From positions 74,144 through 138,143 of the forward strand of contig CACEBD010000002.1 of the NCBI GenBank assembly GCA_902557775.1: a stretch of 64,000 bases of DNA, written 5' to 3'. Below, one piece after another: positions 30,577-43,634 of this stretch. Below the pieces are notes generated by a model. That model was not told the origin of the DNA. It saw only the letters and a list, made by a program, of their open reading frames with translations, and searched no databases. Origin of the DNA: an uncultured Pelagibacteraceae bacterium. GTDB taxonomy: Bacteria > Pseudomonadota > Alphaproteobacteria > Pelagibacterales > Pelagibacteraceae. The position numbers were made by a program, and so were the translations under genes. Positions within the stretch are counted from its first letter, which is position 1; every line of letters starts with the position of its first letter.

Positions 30577-31198
30577 TTAAAACTCTTTCTTGAATTTTTT
30601 TTGCAGACGAAGACGTTATAATTAAGTTCTTATATTTTAAAATATCATATATATTTGTTCCCTCGTCTTTAATAAGTTTAACGTCTTTAATATTTCTTGC
30701 TGATTTATTTATATTTTTTAGAGTATCGGTATCTGAAATTATCAGTGAATTTGACAAGTTGTTGTTAACTAAAAATTTATTAAATTCTTTTGTTTTTTTA
30801 ATTTCTTTCTTAACATCTGCTAAAATATGTAAATTTTTATCTAGATTTTTTTTGGATAATGTTTGTGCCAGAGCCAATTTTCTTACTTTTTTATTTATTT
30901 TCTTAATTTTATAAACTCTTCCTTTTGGACCATGTGCAACTCCACCTCCAACGAATAATGGTGCTTTTTTACTAGCATGTCTAGCTCCACCACTTCCTTT
31001 TTGAGCAATAATTTTTTTTGTTGATCCTTTAATTTGATTTCTTTGTTTAGTTTTTGCAGTTCTGGGTTTTGAGTGGTTTAACTGCCAATCTATAACATAT
31101 TTAATGAGTTTATAATTTACTTTAAGCTTTATTAACTTATCAGAAATTTCAATAGATGTTGGTTTCGTTCCATCAATATTAAGTAGAGGTAATTTCAT
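30563..31198 (-). CDS. rplD: 50S ribosomal protein L4
   Basis: RTAKTKQRNQIKGSTKKIIAQKGSGGARH is the tunnel-loop region (core GSTKKIIAQKGSGGARHA), followed by GGGVAHGPKGR. Length 211. In E. coli L4 autoregulates the S10 operon through a leader; no leader precedes rpsJ here because rpsJ follows fusA directly. Confidence 0.95.
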   Translation of the reverse strand: MKLPLLNIDGTKPTSIEISDKLIKLKVNYKLIKYVIDWQLNHSKPRTAKTKQRNQIKGSTKKIIAQKGSGGARHASKKAPLFVGGGVAHGPKGRVYKIKKINKKVRKLALAQTLSKKNLDKNLHILADVKKEIKKTKEFNKFLVNNNLSNSLIISDTDTLKNINKSARNIKDVKLIKDEGTNIYDILKYKNLIITSSSAKKIQERVLNEKN

Positions 31199-31903
31199 TT
31201 ACTTTTTTCCTTTTTTTACAGCAGTCTCTTTGATTTTAGCATCATGCTTTTCTTTAATTGTTTTTCTTGTAATATTTTTAACTGCCTCCCTTAACAAAAC
31301 TGTTGAATTCTTTGCACCTGGTATTGAACCTTTAAGATATAAAAGATTATTTTCTAAATCTGACTTAATAACTTCAAGATTTAATATCGTTCTAGATTTA
31401 TCTCCCATATGTCCTGCCATTTTTTTTCCTTTAAAAACTTTACCAGGATCTTGCCTTTGTCCGGTAGAACCATGAGATCGATGTGATACTGATACTCCAT
31501 GAGATGCCCTTAAACCACCAAAATTCCATCTTTTCATAACCCCAGCAAATCCTTTTCCTATCGTTTTAGCTTTAACATCCAAAAACTTTTTATCTTTAAA
31601 TATTTCTAGGCCGATTTCATTGCCCTCTTTATATTGTTCGTTATTTTCCACTCTAAATTCTTTTAATATTTTTTTTGGTTCCGTATTTTTTTTAACAAAA
31701 TATCCTTTCATTTGCTTTTTAACTTTTGAGTTTTTTATTTTAAAAAAACCAATTTTGACTGCGTTGTATCCTCTCTTTTCTTTGGTAATAACATCTAAAA
31801 CTCTACCTTTTTCTATTTTTATAACTGTTACAGGAACAGATTGACCTGTTTCCATAAATTCTCTAGTCATACCTAATTTTGTTCCTATCAATCCAATACT
31901 CAT
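31199..31903 (-). CDS. rplC: 50S ribosomal protein L3
   Basis: GLIGTKLGMTREFMETGQSVPVTVI starts it (core IGTKLGMTREF), and the central loop near the peptidyl transferase centre reads HRSHGSTGQRQDPGKVFKGKKMAGHMG-like (GSTGQRQDPGKVFKGKKMAG). Length 234, including a Lys-rich C-terminal tail. Confidence 0.96.
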   Translation of the reverse strand: MSIGLIGTKLGMTREFMETGQSVPVTVIKIEKGRVLDVITKEKRGYNAVKIGFFKIKNSKVKKQMKGYFVKKNTEPKKILKEFRVENNEQYKEGNEIGLEIFKDKKFLDVKAKTIGKGFAGVMKRWNFGGLRASHGVSVSHRSHGSTGQRQDPGKVFKGKKMAGHMGDKSRTILNLEVIKSDLENNLLYLKGSIPGAKNSTVLLREAVKNITRKTIKEKHDAKIKETAVKKGKK

Positions 31904-32211
31904 TATATTTTTATCTCTATATCTACTCCAGAAGCTAAATCTAATTTCATTAAAGCCTCTACAGTTTGTGGTGTTGGTTCAATTATATCAATTAATCTTT
32001 TGTGAGTCCTTGACTCAAACTGTTCTCTGCTTTTTTTATCTATATGTGGTGATCTTAAAACAGTATATCTTTCTATCCTAGTTGGTAAAGGTATCGGGCC
32101 TTTGACTTGAGCGCCTGTTCTTTTAGCGGTATTGACAATTTCCTCTGTAGATAAATCCAGAATTTTATTATCGTAAGCTTTTAGGTGAATTCTTATATTT
32201 TGATTTTCCAT
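31903..32211 (-). CDS. rpsJ: 30S ribosomal protein S10 / NusE
   Basis: [37 protein letters not shown]-type middle ([19 protein letters not shown]) and SGVDIEIKI are canonical; 102 residues. It follows fusA after three bases, so the tuf gene usually found between them is missing and the str and S10 operons are merged. Confidence 0.97.
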   Translation of the reverse strand: MENQNIRIHLKAYDNKILDLSTEEIVNTAKRTGAQVKGPIPLPTRIERYTVLRSPHIDKKSREQFESRTHKRLIDIIEPTPQTVEALMKLDLASGVDIEIKI

Positions 32212-32214
32212 AAA

Positions 32215-34287
32215 TTAAGCTAATTTCTTTGTTACCTCATCTTGAACATTTTGCGGGACTTTATCATAGTGGCTAAATTGCATAGTATATTGAGCTCTCC
32301 CTTGCGTCGAGGATCTTAAATTATTTATATATCCAAACATATTTGCTAAAGGTACGACTGCATTAATTGCGGTTGCGTTTCCTCTTGGCTCTGTAGATCC
32401 TACTTGGCCTCGCCTACTGTTTAAATCTCCAATAACATCTCCCATAAACTCTTCTGGTGTGACTACTTCTACTTTCATCATTGGTTCCAGTAATTTTAAA
32501 GTTGCTTTTTGGCATGCATCTCTAAAACAAGATCTACTTGCAATTTCGAAAGCTAAAACACTAGAGTCAACATCATGATGTAATCCATCTAAAATTTTAA
32601 CTTTATAATCTATTATTGGGAAACCAGCTAATATTCCGCTGTCTGCAACACCTTCAACACCTTTTTCGACACCGGGAATATATTCTTTAGGAATAGCTCC
32701 ACCTTTAATTAGATTTTCTATTTCTCTACCTTTTCCTGCATCTAAAGGTTCAACGCTTAGCCTTACTTTTGCAAACTGCCCTGCACCTCCACTTTGTTTT
32801 TTATGTATGTATTCTACTTCTGCAGAACCTAAAATTGTTTCTCTGTATGCTACTTGCGGTGCGCCTACATTTGCTTCGACTTTAAACTCTCTCTTCATTC
32901 TATCTACGATGATATCTAAGTGTAATTCTCCCATCCCTTTTATAATTGTTTGTCCAGACTCTTCGTCTGAAGAAACCCTAAATGAAGGATCTTCTTTAGC
33001 TAATCTAGCTAAAGCTTCTCCCATTTTTTCCTGATCTCCTTTTGTTTTTGGCTCAACTGCAATTTCTATTACTGGATCAGGAAATTCCATAGGTTCTAAT
33101 AAAACTGGATTTTTAGAGTCACATAAAGTGTGACCTGTAATAGTATGTTTTAGTCCGGCTAAAGCTACAATGTCTCCTGCGCTTGCTGACTTAATATCTT
33201 CTCGACTGTTTGCGTGCATTAAAAGCATTCTGCCTATTCTTTCATCTTTATCTTTAGATGAATTTAGAACTGAAGTACCTGCATTAAGTGTGCCAGAATA
33301 TATTCTTATAAAAGTCAATGATCCAACAAAAGGGTCATTAGCAACTTTAAACGCTAAAGCTGAAAACTTTTCATTAGCATCAAATTTCATTGTAATTTTT
33401 TCCTCAGTTCCAATCTTAGTTCCTTCAATTGATTTTAGGTCACTTGGACTAGGTAAATAGTCAATAACCGCATCAAGTAGAGGCTGGACACCTTTATTTT
33501 TGAAAGCTGAACCTGTAAGTATAGGAACAAAATTGAAAGATAAAGTTCCTTTCCTTATACATCTGATTAGATCCGTCTCTGATGGCTCTTTTCCTTCAAG
33601 GTATAGCTCCATAAGTTTTTCGTCTTCTTCGACAGCAGTCTCTACTAATTCTTTTCTATATTTTTCAGCTTTTTCCTTTAAATCAGGCGGTATTTCCACA
33701 TACTCAAATTTTGCACCTAAATCCTCATTTTGCCAAACCACTCCCTTCATTTTAATCAAGTCAACTATTCCTTTTAGGTCAGCTTCAGATCCAATCGGAA
33801 TCTGTAATGGTAATGGTTTACATCCTAACCTATCTTTAATCATATCTACGCATCTGTAAAAATCAGCGCCAGTTCTGTCTAATTTATTTACGAAACATAT
33901 TCTCGGAACTTTATATTTATCTGCTTGTCTCCAAACAGTCTCTGATTGAGGCTCAACACCAGCTACACCATCAAATACAGCTACAGCTCCATCCAAAACT
34001 TTTAGTGATCTCTCTACTTCTATAGTAAAGTCTACGTGACCTGGAGTATCAATAATATTTATTCTATGATCTCGCCAAAAACAAGTAGTTGCAGCTGAAG
34101 TGATAGTAATCCCTCTTTCTTGTTCTTGCTCCATCCAATCCATTGTTGCTGCACCATCATGTACTTCTCCTATCTTATGACTTTTTCCTGTATAATATAA
34201 TACTCTTTCAGTTGTAGTTGTTTTGCCAGCATCTATATGAGCCATGATACCGATATTTCTATATTTATCTAAAGTGTATTTAGTCAT
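32215..34287 (-). CDS. fusA: translation elongation factor G
   Basis: GTPase that drives ribosomal translocation. G1 is [18 protein letters not shown], the switch II motif [15 protein letters not shown], and [10 protein letters not shown] gives base specificity; domains IV-V carry [27 protein letters not shown]-like sequence ([20 protein letters not shown]). Length 690. It sits in the classical rpsL-rpsG-fusA order. Confidence 0.98.
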   Translation of the reverse strand: MTKYTLDKYRNIGIMAHIDAGKTTTTERVLYYTGKSHKIGEVHDGAATMDWMEQEQERGITITSAATTCFWRDHRINIIDTPGHVDFTIEVERSLKVLDGAVAVFDGVAGVEPQSETVWRQADKYKVPRICFVNKLDRTGADFYRCVDMIKDRLGCKPLPLQIPIGSEADLKGIVDLIKMKGVVWQNEDLGAKFEYVEIPPDLKEKAEKYRKELVETAVEEDEKLMELYLEGKEPSETDLIRCIRKGTLSFNFVPILTGSAFKNKGVQPLLDAVIDYLPSPSDLKSIEGTKIGTEEKITMKFDANEKFSALAFKVANDPFVGSLTFIRIYSGTLNAGTSVLNSSKDKDERIGRMLLMHANSREDIKSASAGDIVALAGLKHTITGHTLCDSKNPVLLEPMEFPDPVIEIAVEPKTKGDQEKMGEALARLAKEDPSFRVSSDEESGQTIIKGMGELHLDIIVDRMKREFKVEANVGAPQVAYRETILGSAEVEYIHKKQSGGAGQFAKVRLSVEPLDAGKGREIENLIKGGAIPKEYIPGVEKGVEGVADSGILAGFPIIDYKVKILDGLHHDVDSSVLAFEIASRSCFRDACQKATLKLLEPMMKVEVVTPEEFMGDVIGDLNSRRGQVGSTEPRGNATAINAVVPLANMFGYINNLRSSTQGRAQYTMQFSHYDKVPQNVQDEVTKKLA

Positions 34288-34293
34288 GATTTT

Positions 34294-34764
34294 TTACCAT
34301 CTGAAATGAGCGAAAGCCTTATTAGACTCTGCCATTTTGTGTGTATCTTCCCTCTTTTTAATAGCTGACCCTTTATTTTGTGAAGCATCCATTATTTCAG
34401 CATAAAGTTTATCAGCCATTGTTTTGTTTTTTCTTTTTCTTGTTGCATCCATTATCCATCGTAAAGCTAAAGCTTGAGCTCGTTTTGATTTTACTTCCAC
34501 CGGAACTTGATAAGTTGCACCACCAACTCTTCTTGATCTACATTCAAGATTTGGTTTTACATTACTAATCGCCGAATTAAAAATTTTTAAGGGATCTTCG
34601 TTATTTTTTGATTTAATCTTCTCGAGAGCATCATAAAGAATTTTTTCAGCTGTTGAGCGCTTTCCATCGTACATTATTGAATTAATAAATTTTGAGATTA
34701 CTTCAGAATGAAACTTTGGATCGGGATATACTTTTCTAATTGGTGCCTTTCTTTTTCTAGACAT
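34294..34764 (-). CDS. rpsG: 30S ribosomal protein S7
   Basis: [50 protein letters not shown] and [15 protein letters not shown] are diagnostic. Length 156. S7 is the translational repressor of the str operon in E. coli; the short rpsL-rpsG spacer of 7 bases leaves no room for that site in the same place. Confidence 0.97.
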   Translation of the reverse strand: MSRKRKAPIRKVYPDPKFHSEVISKFINSIMYDGKRSTAEKILYDALEKIKSKNNEDPLKIFNSAISNVKPNLECRSRRVGGATYQVPVEVKSKRAQALALRWIMDATRKRKNKTMADKLYAEIMDASQNKGSAIKKREDTHKMAESNKAFAHFRW

Positions 34765-34771
34765 AATGGTT

Positions 34772-35143
34772 TTATTTTGGTTTTTTAGTTCCGTAGAGAG
34801 ATCTTCTTTGCTTTCGATTGGCTACTCCTTGTGTATCTAAGTTACCTCTCAATATATGATATCTTACCCCTGGTAGATCTTTTACTCTTCCTCCGCGAAG
34901 TAAAACAACTGAGTGTTCTTGTAAATTATGACCTTCGCCTGGGATGTAAGCTGTTACTTCAAAACCATTCGATAGTCTAACTCTTGCAACCTTTCTTAAA
35001 GCAGAGTTTGGTTTTTTAGGAGTAGTGGTGTAAACTTTTACACAAACACCTCTTTTCAAGGGTTGTTTCTCCAAAGCAGGAACTTTATTTCTAGCTAATG
35101 GTTTTACTCTACTTTTTTTAATCAACTGATTAATTGTCGGCAT
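34772..35143 (-). CDS. rpsL: 30S ribosomal protein S12
   Basis: Decoding-centre protein and the streptomycin-resistance locus. [32 protein letters not shown] and [20 protein letters not shown] are canonical; the Lys residues where resistance mutations arise (TPKKPNS and GRVKDLP) have the wild-type sensitive form. Length 123. Confidence 0.97.
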   Translation of the reverse strand: MPTINQLIKKSRVKPLARNKVPALEKQPLKRGVCVKVYTTTPKKPNSALRKVARVRLSNGFEVTAYIPGEGHNLQEHSVVLLRGGRVKDLPGVRYHILRGNLDTQGVANRKQRRSLYGTKKPK

Positions 35144-35238
35144 AATAATATTTTGAAGAAAAAGTAGGGTAACCTAAGAATTATTTGGTTAGTGTTTAAG
35201 GTTATAAAGACCTTACTTCTAACATTCAAAATTGCCGT

Positions 35239-35266
35239 AAACTAGCATTGAATTGTAAAAAGTCAA
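35239..35266 (-). promoter_or_regulatory. putative internal promoter upstream of rpsL
   Basis: In the 147-base gap between rpoC and rpsL the minus strand reads TTGACT (35266-35261), 16 bases, then TAGTTT (35244-35239), preceded by TGC so that TGCTAGTTT resembles an extended -10. It would give rpsL an untranslated leader of about 90 bases, which contains a small inverted repeat (AAGGTC...ACCTT). The gap is the longest inside the cluster, which supports a transcription restart here. Confidence 0.45.
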
Positions 35267-35290
35267 TGTTTAATAAGGTATTTTATACTT

Positions 35291-38200
35291 TTAGGATGGC
35301 TGATCAGGCGCTGTAGAAGCGGATTCTAGCTCTTGCTTTTTAAGTTCTTCCAATCTAATCTTATCTTGCTCTCTAGCTTGTTTATCCCATTCAATTTTTG
35401 TTAACCCAGTACCAGCTGGCACAAGTCTACCAACTATTACATTTTCTTTTAAACCTTCTAATGTATCTACTTTACCTTTTATCGAGGCATCAGTTAAAAC
35501 TCTAGTTGTTTCTTGGAATGAAGCAGCAGAAATAAATGAGTTTGTTTGTAATGAGGCTTTCGTGATTCCTAATAATACTCTCTCGAAAGCAGCAGGTTTT
35601 TTCTTATTTTTAACCAACTCATCATTAATAATATTAATTTCAAGAAGATCTATAACTTCACCAACTAATAATTCAGAGTCACCTGGATCTTTCACCTCAA
35701 CTCTCTTTAACATTTGTCTCACAATAGTTTCTATATGTTTGTCATTTATAACCACACCCTGCAGTCTATAAACTTCTTGTACTTCAGAAACAAAATACTC
35801 TGTTAATTTTTCTACTCCCAATATTCTCAAAATATCATGTGGAGCCGGACTTCCATCAAGTAGGTATTCACCTTTTTTGATTTTTTCTCCTTGATTGAAG
35901 TTTACATGCTTTCCTTTAGGTATTAGATAGTTAGAAGTGTCACCATTATTTGAGACTATAGATATTTTTTGTTTTCCTCTCACCTCTTTTCCAAATTCAA
36001 TTACACCATCATTCTCAGCGATTATAGCACTATCTTTAGGTCTTCTAGCTTCAAACAATTCAGCAACTCTTGGTAAGCCACCAGTTATGTCCTTTGTTTT
36101 GGAAGTTTCTTTTGGTAACCTAGCTAAAACATCTCCTGCTGAAATTTTTTGTCCATCTTTTACAGACAAAATCGTATCAGGCACTAAATAATACCTAGCC
36201 TCATTACCATCAGCTTTTTTTATAATTTCTCCTTTTTCATTTCTTAAAGTAATTCTTGGTTTGAGTTCAGAATTTTTAGATGATGATTTCCAATCTGTTA
36301 CTGACTTAGAAGATAGTCCAGTGGCATCATCAAGTGTTTCTGTTAATGAACTTCCTTCCATTAAATCCATATAATTAGCTATACCACTAGTCTCTGCTAT
36401 AACTGGAAGCGTATATGGATCCCACTCAGCAATTTTTTTACCTTTATCAATTAAATCTCCGTCTTTGAAAAATAATTTTGATCCATAATTTACTTTATAT
36501 ATTGCTAATTGCCTTCCATTATCATCTTCTATACTTAATTGAGTATTCCGACCCATTACAATAATATTTTTTTTTGAGTCTTCTATTAAATTTTTATTAA
36601 TTATATTTAGTTTCCCTTTAGTTTGAGAAATTATTTGTGACTCTTCTTTAATTTGAGCAGTTCCTCCCACGTGAAATGTTCTCATCGTTAATTGAGTACC
36701 GGGTTCCCCAATTGATTGAGCTGCTATCATTCCAACTGCTTCTCCAACACTCACTAATTTACCTCTAGCTAAATCTCTTCCATAGCAAATTTGACAAACA
36801 CCTCTTGTGGAGGCACATGTAATTACAGAGTAAACATTCACTGATTTTACTCCAGCTGCATCTATTTTTTCACAATCAAATTCATCAATTAATTTATCTT
36901 TTTTAATAATCACTTCTCCAGTAACAGGATTTTTTATATTTTCAGCAATAACTCTTCCTAGAACTCTTTCTGATAAACTAACTAGTATGTTACCTCCCTC
37001 TATAATTTCAGAAATATTAACAAAAGATCTCTTTTTAGGATCACAAGCCTCTTTAGTAACTTGTACATCCTGCGCAACATCACACAATCTTCTCGTTAGA
37101 TACCCTGAATTTGCAGTTTTTAATGCAGTATCAGCTAATCCTTTTCTTGCACCGTGGGTAGAATTAAAATATTCTAAAACTGATAATCCTTCTTTAAAAT
37201 TTGAAATAATAGGAGTTTCAATAATTTCTCCTGATGGTTTAGCAATAAGTCCTCTCATGCCTGCCAATTGTTTCATCTGAGCTTGGGAGCCTCTGGCTCC
37301 GGAATCTGCCATCATATAAACAGAATTCGTTTCAATTCTATCGTCTTCATAAATTTTTTCAGCTGAAGATATTTCTTTCATCATTTCATTTGCAACTGTA
37401 TCAGTACACTTAGACCAAATATCTACAACTTTATTATATTTCTCGCCTCTTGTGATTAATCCATCGGAGTATTGTTTTTCATACTCCTCTATTTGTTTTT
37501 TTGTATTATTAATTAAATTTTCTTTTGTGTTAGGAATAAGTAAATCATCTTTTCCAAACGATATTCCAGCTTTGAAGGCATGTTTAAATCCTAATGTTTT
37601 TATTTTATCACAAAAAATAACAGTTTCTTTTTGACCGCAATATCTGAAAATTGTGTCTATAACTTCTGAAACATTTTTTTTAGTCAATAATTTATTAACC
37701 AAGTTAAATTTTATATTTGTATTTTTTGGTAATACATTTGCCAATAAAAATCTTCCTGCTGTGCTGGTATATTTTTCAGATACTTTATTGCCGGCTTTAT
37801 CAATTGTTTCGTAAGTTGAGATTATTTTTGAATGTAAGCTTATTGATTTATTTTCCAAAGCTTGTTCTATTTCTTCTACACTTGAAAAAACTCCTTTTGG
37901 TTTGTTATCTCCTTCAGCAGCTTGGGAAAGATAATAAATACCTAAAACAATGTCCTGACTTGGCACAATGATAGGTTTTCCATTTGATGGACTTAATATA
38001 TTATTAGTAGACATCATTAATACTCTTGCTTCTAATTGTGCCTCTAAACTCAGCGGTATATGAACAGCCATTTGGTCACCATCAAAATCAGCATTAAATG
38101 CAGCACAAACTAAAGGGTGAAGTTCAATCGCATTTCCCTCAATTAATTTTGCCTCAAAAGCCTGAACTCCTAATCTATGCAAAGTCGGAGCTCTGTTTAA

Positions 38201-39478
38201 AAGTATTGGATGCTCTCTAATGATATGTTCTAAAGAATCCCAAACTTCACTTTTCTCTTTTTCAACTAATCTTTTTGCCTGTTTAATTGTTGTAGCTAAT
38301 CCTAATTTATCTAATCTTGCATACAAAAATGGTTTAAATAATTCTAAAGCCATTTTTTTTGGTAATCCGCATTGATGAAGTTTAAGCTCTGGTCCAACTA
38401 CAATTACCGATCTTCCAGAGTAATCAACTCTTTTACCTAACAAATTTTGTCTAAATCTACCTTGTTTACCTTTTAACATCTCTGCTAAAGATTTTAATGG
38501 TCTTTTACCAGTTCCAGTTATTACCCTTCCCCTTCTACCATTATCAAAAAGAGCATCTACAGACTCTTGCAACATTCTTTTCTCATTTCTTACAATGATG
38601 TCTGGAGCCTTTAGGTCTAATAGTCTTTTTAATCGATTATTTCTATTTATTACCCTTCTGTACAAATCATTAAGGTCTGAGGTAGCAAATCTACCGCCGT
38701 CAAGTGGCACAAGAGGTCTTAATTCAGGAGGTATAACTGGTACAGATGTTAAGATCATCCATTCAGGTTTGTTTCCAGAAGATATAAAAGACTCAATCAA
38801 TTTTAATCTTTTAATCGTTCTTTCCTCCGTTACTTTTGATTTAATATCCGCAAGAGACTCTCTTAATTTTTTTTGTTCTTTTTTCAAATCTAAGCTTACT
38901 AATATTTCTCTAACCGCTTCGGCTCCAATACCTGCAGTAAATGCATCTTCACCAAATTCTTCTTGGGCTTTAAGTAATGACTCTTCTGAAATTAATTGAC
39001 CCTTTTTAAGAGTTGTTAAACCTGGTTCTATAACTATAAAACTTTCAAAATATAAAACTTTTTCGACCTCTTTAAGTTTCATGTCAATTGCTAATGAAAT
39101 CCTACTAGGTAAAGACTTCAAGAACCAAATGTGAGCCACTGGACACGCCAAATCAATATGACCCATTCTTTCTCTTCTAACATTTGATTTTGTTACTTCA
39201 ACACCACATTTTTCACAAATTATCCCTCTAAACTTCATCCTTTTGTATTTTCCGCATAAACACTCATAATCTTTCACGGGGCCAAAAATCCTTGAACAAA
39301 ATAAACCATCTTTTTCAGGTCTAAATGTACGGTAATTAATTGTTTCAGGCTTTTTTATTTCTCCGTAAGACCATGACTTAATTTTTTCTGGACTTGCTAA
39401 TGTGATTTTAATGCTATCAAAACTATTTTCTAAACTTGGAGTTTGATTATCAAAATTTTTAGTAATATTTTTTTCCAT
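35291..39478 (-). CDS. rpoC: DNA-directed RNA polymerase subunit beta'
   Basis: The N-terminal zinc site is [20 protein letters not shown], the lid/rudder region has [21 protein letters not shown]-type sequence, and the catalytic Mg2+-binding loop is [12 protein letters not shown]. The trigger loop/bridge region has [19 protein letters not shown], and a second zinc site is built from Cys in [13 protein letters not shown]. At 1395 residues it is typical for alphaproteobacteria. It follows rpoB after two bases. Confidence 0.98.
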   Translation of the reverse strand: MEKNITKNFDNQTPSLENSFDSIKITLASPEKIKSWSYGEIKKPETINYRTFRPEKDGLFCSRIFGPVKDYECLCGKYKRMKFRGIICEKCGVEVTKSNVRRERMGHIDLACPVAHIWFLKSLPSRISLAIDMKLKEVEKVLYFESFIVIEPGLTTLKKGQLISEESLLKAQEEFGEDAFTAGIGAEAVREILVSLDLKKEQKKLRESLADIKSKVTEERTIKRLKLIESFISSGNKPEWMILTSVPVIPPELRPLVPLDGGRFATSDLNDLYRRVINRNNRLKRLLDLKAPDIIVRNEKRMLQESVDALFDNGRRGRVITGTGKRPLKSLAEMLKGKQGRFRQNLLGKRVDYSGRSVIVVGPELKLHQCGLPKKMALELFKPFLYARLDKLGLATTIKQAKRLVEKEKSEVWDSLEHIIREHPILLNRAPTLHRLGVQAFEAKLIEGNAIELHPLVCAAFNADFDGDQMAVHIPLSLEAQLEARVLMMSTNNILSPSNGKPIIVPSQDIVLGIYYLSQAAEGDNKPKGVFSSVEEIEQALENKSISLHSKIISTYETIDKAGNKVSEKYTSTAGRFLLANVLPKNTNIKFNLVNKLLTKKNVSEVIDTIFRYCGQKETVIFCDKIKTLGFKHAFKAGISFGKDDLLIPNTKENLINNTKKQIEEYEKQYSDGLITRGEKYNKVVDIWSKCTDTVANEMMKEISSAEKIYEDDRIETNSVYMMADSGARGSQAQMKQLAGMRGLIAKPSGEIIETPIISNFKEGLSVLEYFNSTHGARKGLADTALKTANSGYLTRRLCDVAQDVQVTKEACDPKKRSFVNISEIIEGGNILVSLSERVLGRVIAENIKNPVTGEVIIKKDKLIDEFDCEKIDAAGVKSVNVYSVITCASTRGVCQICYGRDLARGKLVSVGEAVGMIAAQSIGEPGTQLTMRTFHVGGTAQIKEESQIISQTKGKLNIINKNLIEDSKKNIIVMGRNTQLSIEDDNGRQLAIYKVNYGSKLFFKDGDLIDKGKKIAEWDPYTLPVIAETSGIANYMDLMEGSSLTETLDDATGLSSKSVTDWKSSSKNSELKPRITLRNEKGEIIKKADGNEARYYLVPDTILSVKDGQKISAGDVLARLPKETSKTKDITGGLPRVAELFEARRPKDSAIIAENDGVIEFGKEVRGKQKISIVSNNGDTSNYLIPKGKHVNFNQGEKIKKGEYLLDGSPAPHDILRILGVEKLTEYFVSEVQEVYRLQGVVINDKHIETIVRQMLKRVEVKDPGDSELLVGEVIDLLEINIINDELVKNKKKPAAFERVLLGITKASLQTNSFISAASFQETTRVLTDASIKGKVDTLEGLKENVIVGRLVPAGTGLTKIEWDKQAREQDKIRLEELKKQELESASTAPDQPS

Positions 39479-39480
39479 AT

Positions 39481-42400
39481 CTAATTTAATTCAATATTTA
39501 AACCTAATGCTCTTATTTCTTTAACTAATACGTTAAATGACTCAGGTACACCTGATTCAAAATTATTATTTCCTTTGACTATAGTTTCATAAACCTTTGT
39601 TCTTCCAGCAACATCATCAGATTTTACAGTTAAAATTTCTTGTAATGTATACGAAGCACCATAAGCCTCTAATGCCCATACCTCCATTTCACCAAATCTT
39701 TGGCCACCTAATTGAGCTTTACCACCCAATGGTTGTTGAGTGACTAAACTATAAGGTCCAGTTGATCTAGCATGAATTTTATCTTCAACTAGATGGTTTA
39801 ATTTTAGCATATATATAATTCCTACAGTTACCGGTCTATCAAATCTTTCTCCTGTTTGCCCATTCCATAAATGAGTTTGTCCCGAATTAGGTAATCGAGC
39901 TAAGTCTAACATTTCAGTTATATCTTTTGTGCTAGCTCCATCGAAAACAGGTGTTGCGATTGGAACACCATTTGACAAATTTTGAACTAGTTCTGCTATC
40001 TCTTTATTTGATAGTTTAGATATAATTTGTTCATAATATGCTTTTCCATATATTTCTTTAAGTTTAATTTTTACTTTTTCTAATTCCAATTCAAAATCTT
40101 TAAGATATTTTTTAAATTGGTCACCTAGTTCAGAACAAGACCAACCAAGATGTGTTTCTAAAATCTGACCTACGTTCATACGGCTTGGAACTCCAAGTGG
40201 ATTTAACACTATATCTACTGGTTTACCATTTTCCATATATGGCATATCCTCCACTGGAACAATTTTACTTACTACACCTTTATTTCCATGTCTGCCTGCC
40301 ATTTTATCACCGGGCATTAAACGCCTTTTTACAGCAACAAAAACTTTTACTACTTTCATAACTGTTGGTAATAAATCATCACCTTGTTGGATTTTTGTAA
40401 CCTTATCCTCAAATCTCAGTCTAATATCCTCGGATGCTTCCATAAATTGGTTTTTTAGTTTCTCCAAGTTACCCAATATATCTGGCTTTGTGAAAGAAAT
40501 TTTCCAAAGGTCCTTTAAAGTAAGTTTTTCAAAATCATTTTTGTTTAAAGTTGTGCCTGGTTTTAAATCTTTAAACTGCTTACTTATACTTTGGCCGTTA
40601 AGTAGGTCTATGGCTCTAAGTTTTATGTTTCTATTTAATATTTCTTCCTCAACTTTTTTATCCTCTTGAACTGACTCAATCTCTGCCCTTTCGATCGCGA
40701 TTGATCTTTCATCCTTTTCAATTCCATGTCTATTAAAAACTCTTACATCAATAACCACACCTGTGCTTCCTGATGGTAACTTCAATGATGAATCTCTTAC
40801 ATCAGTTGCTTTTTCTCCAAAAATAGATCTGAGAAGTTTTTCCTCTGGGCTAGAAGAGGTTTCACTTTTTGGAGTTACTTTTCCAACCAAAATATCACCT
40901 GGTTTTACTTCCGCACCTACATAAACTATACCTGACTCATCAAGATTTCTTAGACTCTCTTCACTTACATTTGGTATATCTCTCGTGATTTCTTCAGCTC
41001 CTAATTTTGTGTCTCTGGCCATAGACTCGTACTCTTCTATATGGACAGAAGTAAAAACATCGTCAGTAACACATCTTTCTGAAATTAATATTGAGTCTTC
41101 AAAATTATACCCTTGCCATGGCATAAAAGCCACTGTAACATTTTTACCTAATGCTAATTCACCCAGTTTAGTTGCAGGACCGTCTGCGATTATATCTCCT
41201 TTTTTAATTTTATCTCCAACTTTAACTAATGGTTTTTGATTTATACATGTATTCTGATTTGATCTTTGAAATTTTGAAAGATTGTATATATCTACAGCTG
41301 ACTGGGATAGATCTGTTGCTTCAGTAGCTTTAACAACTATTCTTTTTCCATCAATTTTATCGACTGTACCATTTCTTTTAGCGACTATTGTAACTCCTGA
41401 GTCCAATGCCACATCTGACTCAATGCCTGTTCCTACTAAAGGTGACTCGGGCTTCAATAAAGGAACTGCTTGTCGCATCATATTAGATCCCATTAAAGCT
41501 CTATTAGCGTCATCATTTTCTAAAAAAGGTATCAAAGCTGCTGCTACAGAAACTAACTGCTTTGGTGAGACATCTATAAACTCAATATTGTCTCTATTAG
41601 ATAGCTCGAAGTTTAAATTTTTTCTGCATGCGACTAGTTCTTCAATAAATGATCCATCTTTATTTAAAGGAGAGTTAGCTTGAGCAATTGTAAATTTTTC
41701 CTCTTCAATTGCTGATAAATATTTTATTTCGGATGTAACTTTACCATTTACAACCTTTTTATAAGGGCTTTCTATATAACCAAACTTATTTACCCTGCAG
41801 TAGGTAGCTAAGCTATTTATTAATCCAATATTAGGACCTTCTGGGGTCTCGATTGGACAAATTCTTCCATAATGTGTTGGGTGAACATCCCTTACTTCAA
41901 ATCCAGCTCTCTCTCTAGTAAGACCTCCAGGACCGAGTGCTGAAACTCTTCTTTTATGTGTAATTTCAGATAATGGATTAGTTTGATCCATAAATTGAGA
42001 TAATTGCGAGGTTGCAAAAAAATCTTTCAAAGAGGTAGTAATTGGTTTTGCGTTTATTAAATCTTGTGGCATCGCAGACTCGATCTCTAAGAACGTTGAC
42101 ATTTTTTCTTTTACAGTACGTTCCATTCTTAATAAACCAATTCTGAATTGATTCTCAACTAGCTCTCCAACTGATCTAACTCTTCTATTACCTAAATGAT
42201 CAATATCATCAACATCGCCTTTTCCATCTCTTAAATCCAGCATGAATTTAATAATTGCAATTACATCGGCGGTCTCTAAAATTGTCTTCTTTGGGCTAGT
42301 AGTTAAATTTAATTTTGAATTAAGTTTAACTCTTCCTACTTCCGAAAGATCATATCTTTCTTTTTTAAAATAAAGATTGTTGAATATTTCTTCAGCAATT

Positions 42401-43572
42401 TCTATAGACGGTGCTTCACCTGGTCTTAAAACTTTATAAATATCATTTAAAGCATCTGTTTTGTTTAAATTTTTATCTACTTTTAATGTCTCAAGAATGT
42501 AAGGACCTTTATTTATTGGGTCTATATTTACTATATTTAAAGACTTTTCACCTTTCAAAATTACTTTCTCTAATTGCTCCTCAGTGATATCAAAACCAGC
42601 AGATACTATTACTTCACCATTTTTTTCTTTTAAATCTTTTCCTATATATTTTCCTATTATTTCATTGTTTGATATTAAAATTGATTTTAATCCTTTTTCT
42701 TGGAGTTTTTTTGCGATTACTATATTAAGTTTTTCCCCTTTAGATAAAACTTTCTTATCATTAGTGGCGTCAACTAAATCATTAGATAGTTTTATCGGTC
42801 TTTTATAATTTTCTGGTATAAAATCGGTAATCCAACATTTTTTTTCCGAATTATAATTATATTTATTAGTTGTATAGAAGGTTTCTATAATTTTTTCTTT
42901 AGTAAAACCTAACGCAAATAAAATAGTAGTAATTGGTAATTTTTTCTTTCTATCAATTCTAAAATATAAAATGTCTTTGGGGTCAAATTCAAAATCTAAC
43001 CATGATCCTCTACCTGGTATAATTCTGCAATTGAAAAGAAATTTTCCACTAGCATGAGTTTTTCCTTTATCATGATCAAAAAATACACCTGGACTTCTAT
43101 GCATTTGATTTACTACTACCCGTTCGACTCCGTTTGTAATAAATGTTGCGCTAGGTGTCATTAAAGGCAAATCACCTATAAAAACTTCTTGCTCTTTAGC
43201 AGAAAGAATTTGCTTTGTATTATTTTCAGCGTCAATATCATATACGACTAATCTAAGATTTGCCTTAAGAGCTGCAGAGTAGGATAGACTTCTTTGTTTA
43301 CACTCGATAACATCAAATTTAGGTTTCTCTAATTTATATGAGATATATTCTAAGGTTGATTTATCATTTCCATCTTCTATTGGAAAAATGCTTTTAAAAA
43401 CTTTATCGATACCTTTAGATAAATCAGCTAATTGCTCATTAATTGATTTAGACTCTAAAAATTCGTTGTATGAGTTTTTTTGAACTTCAATTAAATTTGG
43501 TATTGACAGACCTTCAACGAGTTTTCCAAAGTTCTTTCTAATATTTTTTTTTTGAGTAAAAGATAACTGCAT
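39481..43572 (-). CDS. rpoB: DNA-directed RNA polymerase subunit beta
   Basis: The rifampicin-binding region is intact: [21 protein letters not shown] with [22 protein letters not shown] following (core FMDQTNPL and [12 protein letters not shown]). C-terminal [13 protein letters not shown] and [16 protein letters not shown] are canonical. I start at the ATG at 43572 (1363 residues, [10 protein letters not shown]...); a TTG three codons upstream is less likely. The start lies only 8 bases beyond a hairpin with T-tract, and I see no convincing ribosome binding site. Confidence 0.97.
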   Translation of the reverse strand: MQLSFTQKKNIRKNFGKLVEGLSIPNLIEVQKNSYNEFLESKSINEQLADLSKGIDKVFKSIFPIEDGNDKSTLEYISYKLEKPKFDVIECKQRSLSYSAALKANLRLVVYDIDAENNTKQILSAKEQEVFIGDLPLMTPSATFITNGVERVVVNQMHRSPGVFFDHDKGKTHASGKFLFNCRIIPGRGSWLDFEFDPKDILYFRIDRKKKLPITTILFALGFTKEKIIETFYTTNKYNYNSEKKCWITDFIPENYKRPIKLSNDLVDATNDKKVLSKGEKLNIVIAKKLQEKGLKSILISNNEIIGKYIGKDLKEKNGEVIVSAGFDITEEQLEKVILKGEKSLNIVNIDPINKGPYILETLKVDKNLNKTDALNDIYKVLRPGEAPSIEIAEEIFNNLYFKKERYDLSEVGRVKLNSKLNLTTSPKKTILETADVIAIIKFMLDLRDGKGDVDDIDHLGNRRVRSVGELVENQFRIGLLRMERTVKEKMSTFLEIESAMPQDLINAKPITTSLKDFFATSQLSQFMDQTNPLSEITHKRRVSALGPGGLTRERAGFEVRDVHPTHYGRICPIETPEGPNIGLINSLATYCRVNKFGYIESPYKKVVNGKVTSEIKYLSAIEEEKFTIAQANSPLNKDGSFIEELVACRKNLNFELSNRDNIEFIDVSPKQLVSVAAALIPFLENDDANRALMGSNMMRQAVPLLKPESPLVGTGIESDVALDSGVTIVAKRNGTVDKIDGKRIVVKATEATDLSQSAVDIYNLSKFQRSNQNTCINQKPLVKVGDKIKKGDIIADGPATKLGELALGKNVTVAFMPWQGYNFEDSILISERCVTDDVFTSVHIEEYESMARDTKLGAEEITRDIPNVSEESLRNLDESGIVYVGAEVKPGDILVGKVTPKSETSSSPEEKLLRSIFGEKATDVRDSSLKLPSGSTGVVIDVRVFNRHGIEKDERSIAIERAEIESVQEDKKVEEEILNRNIKLRAIDLLNGQSISKQFKDLKPGTTLNKNDFEKLTLKDLWKISFTKPDILGNLEKLKNQFMEASEDIRLRFEDKVTKIQQGDDLLPTVMKVVKVFVAVKRRLMPGDKMAGRHGNKGVVSKIVPVEDMPYMENGKPVDIVLNPLGVPSRMNVGQILETHLGWSCSELGDQFKKYLKDFELELEKVKIKLKEIYGKAYYEQIISKLSNKEIAELVQNLSNGVPIATPVFDGASTKDITEMLDLARLPNSGQTHLWNGQTGERFDRPVTVGIIYMLKLNHLVEDKIHARSTGPYSLVTQQPLGGKAQLGGQRFGEMEVWALEAYGASYTLQEILTVKSDDVAGRTKVYETIVKGNNNFESGVPESFNVLVKEIRALGLNIELN

Positions 43573-43579
43573 CAAATAC

Positions 43580-43615
43580 AAAAAAACTTTATTGCAAAAT
43601 TAACTTTGCAATAAA
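43580..43615 (-). terminator. rplL-rpoB intergenic hairpin with T-tract (attenuator)
   Basis: An 11-base perfect inverted repeat (TTTATTGCAAA, 43615-43605 and 43598-43588 on the minus strand) with a six-base loop is followed, after one G, by seven T residues on the minus strand. This is the form of an intrinsic terminator in the transcription direction of rplL toward rpoB. Partial termination at this junction is known in E. coli and balances L7/L12 against RNA polymerase; the position here is the same. Confidence 0.75.
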
Positions 43616-43634
43616 ATTTAGTTTCTAAATTTAT

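Noticed and set aside
32807-33859. Plus-strand open frames opposite fusA
   Set aside because: They lie entirely inside a highly conserved gene on the other strand and encode no recognisable protein; the same holds for similar antisense frames over rpoB, rpoC and rplC.
43573-43581. TTG start for rpoB three codons upstream of the ATG
   Set aside because: The added residues MYL are not part of the conserved beta start, and the TTG lies at the T-tract of the attenuator.
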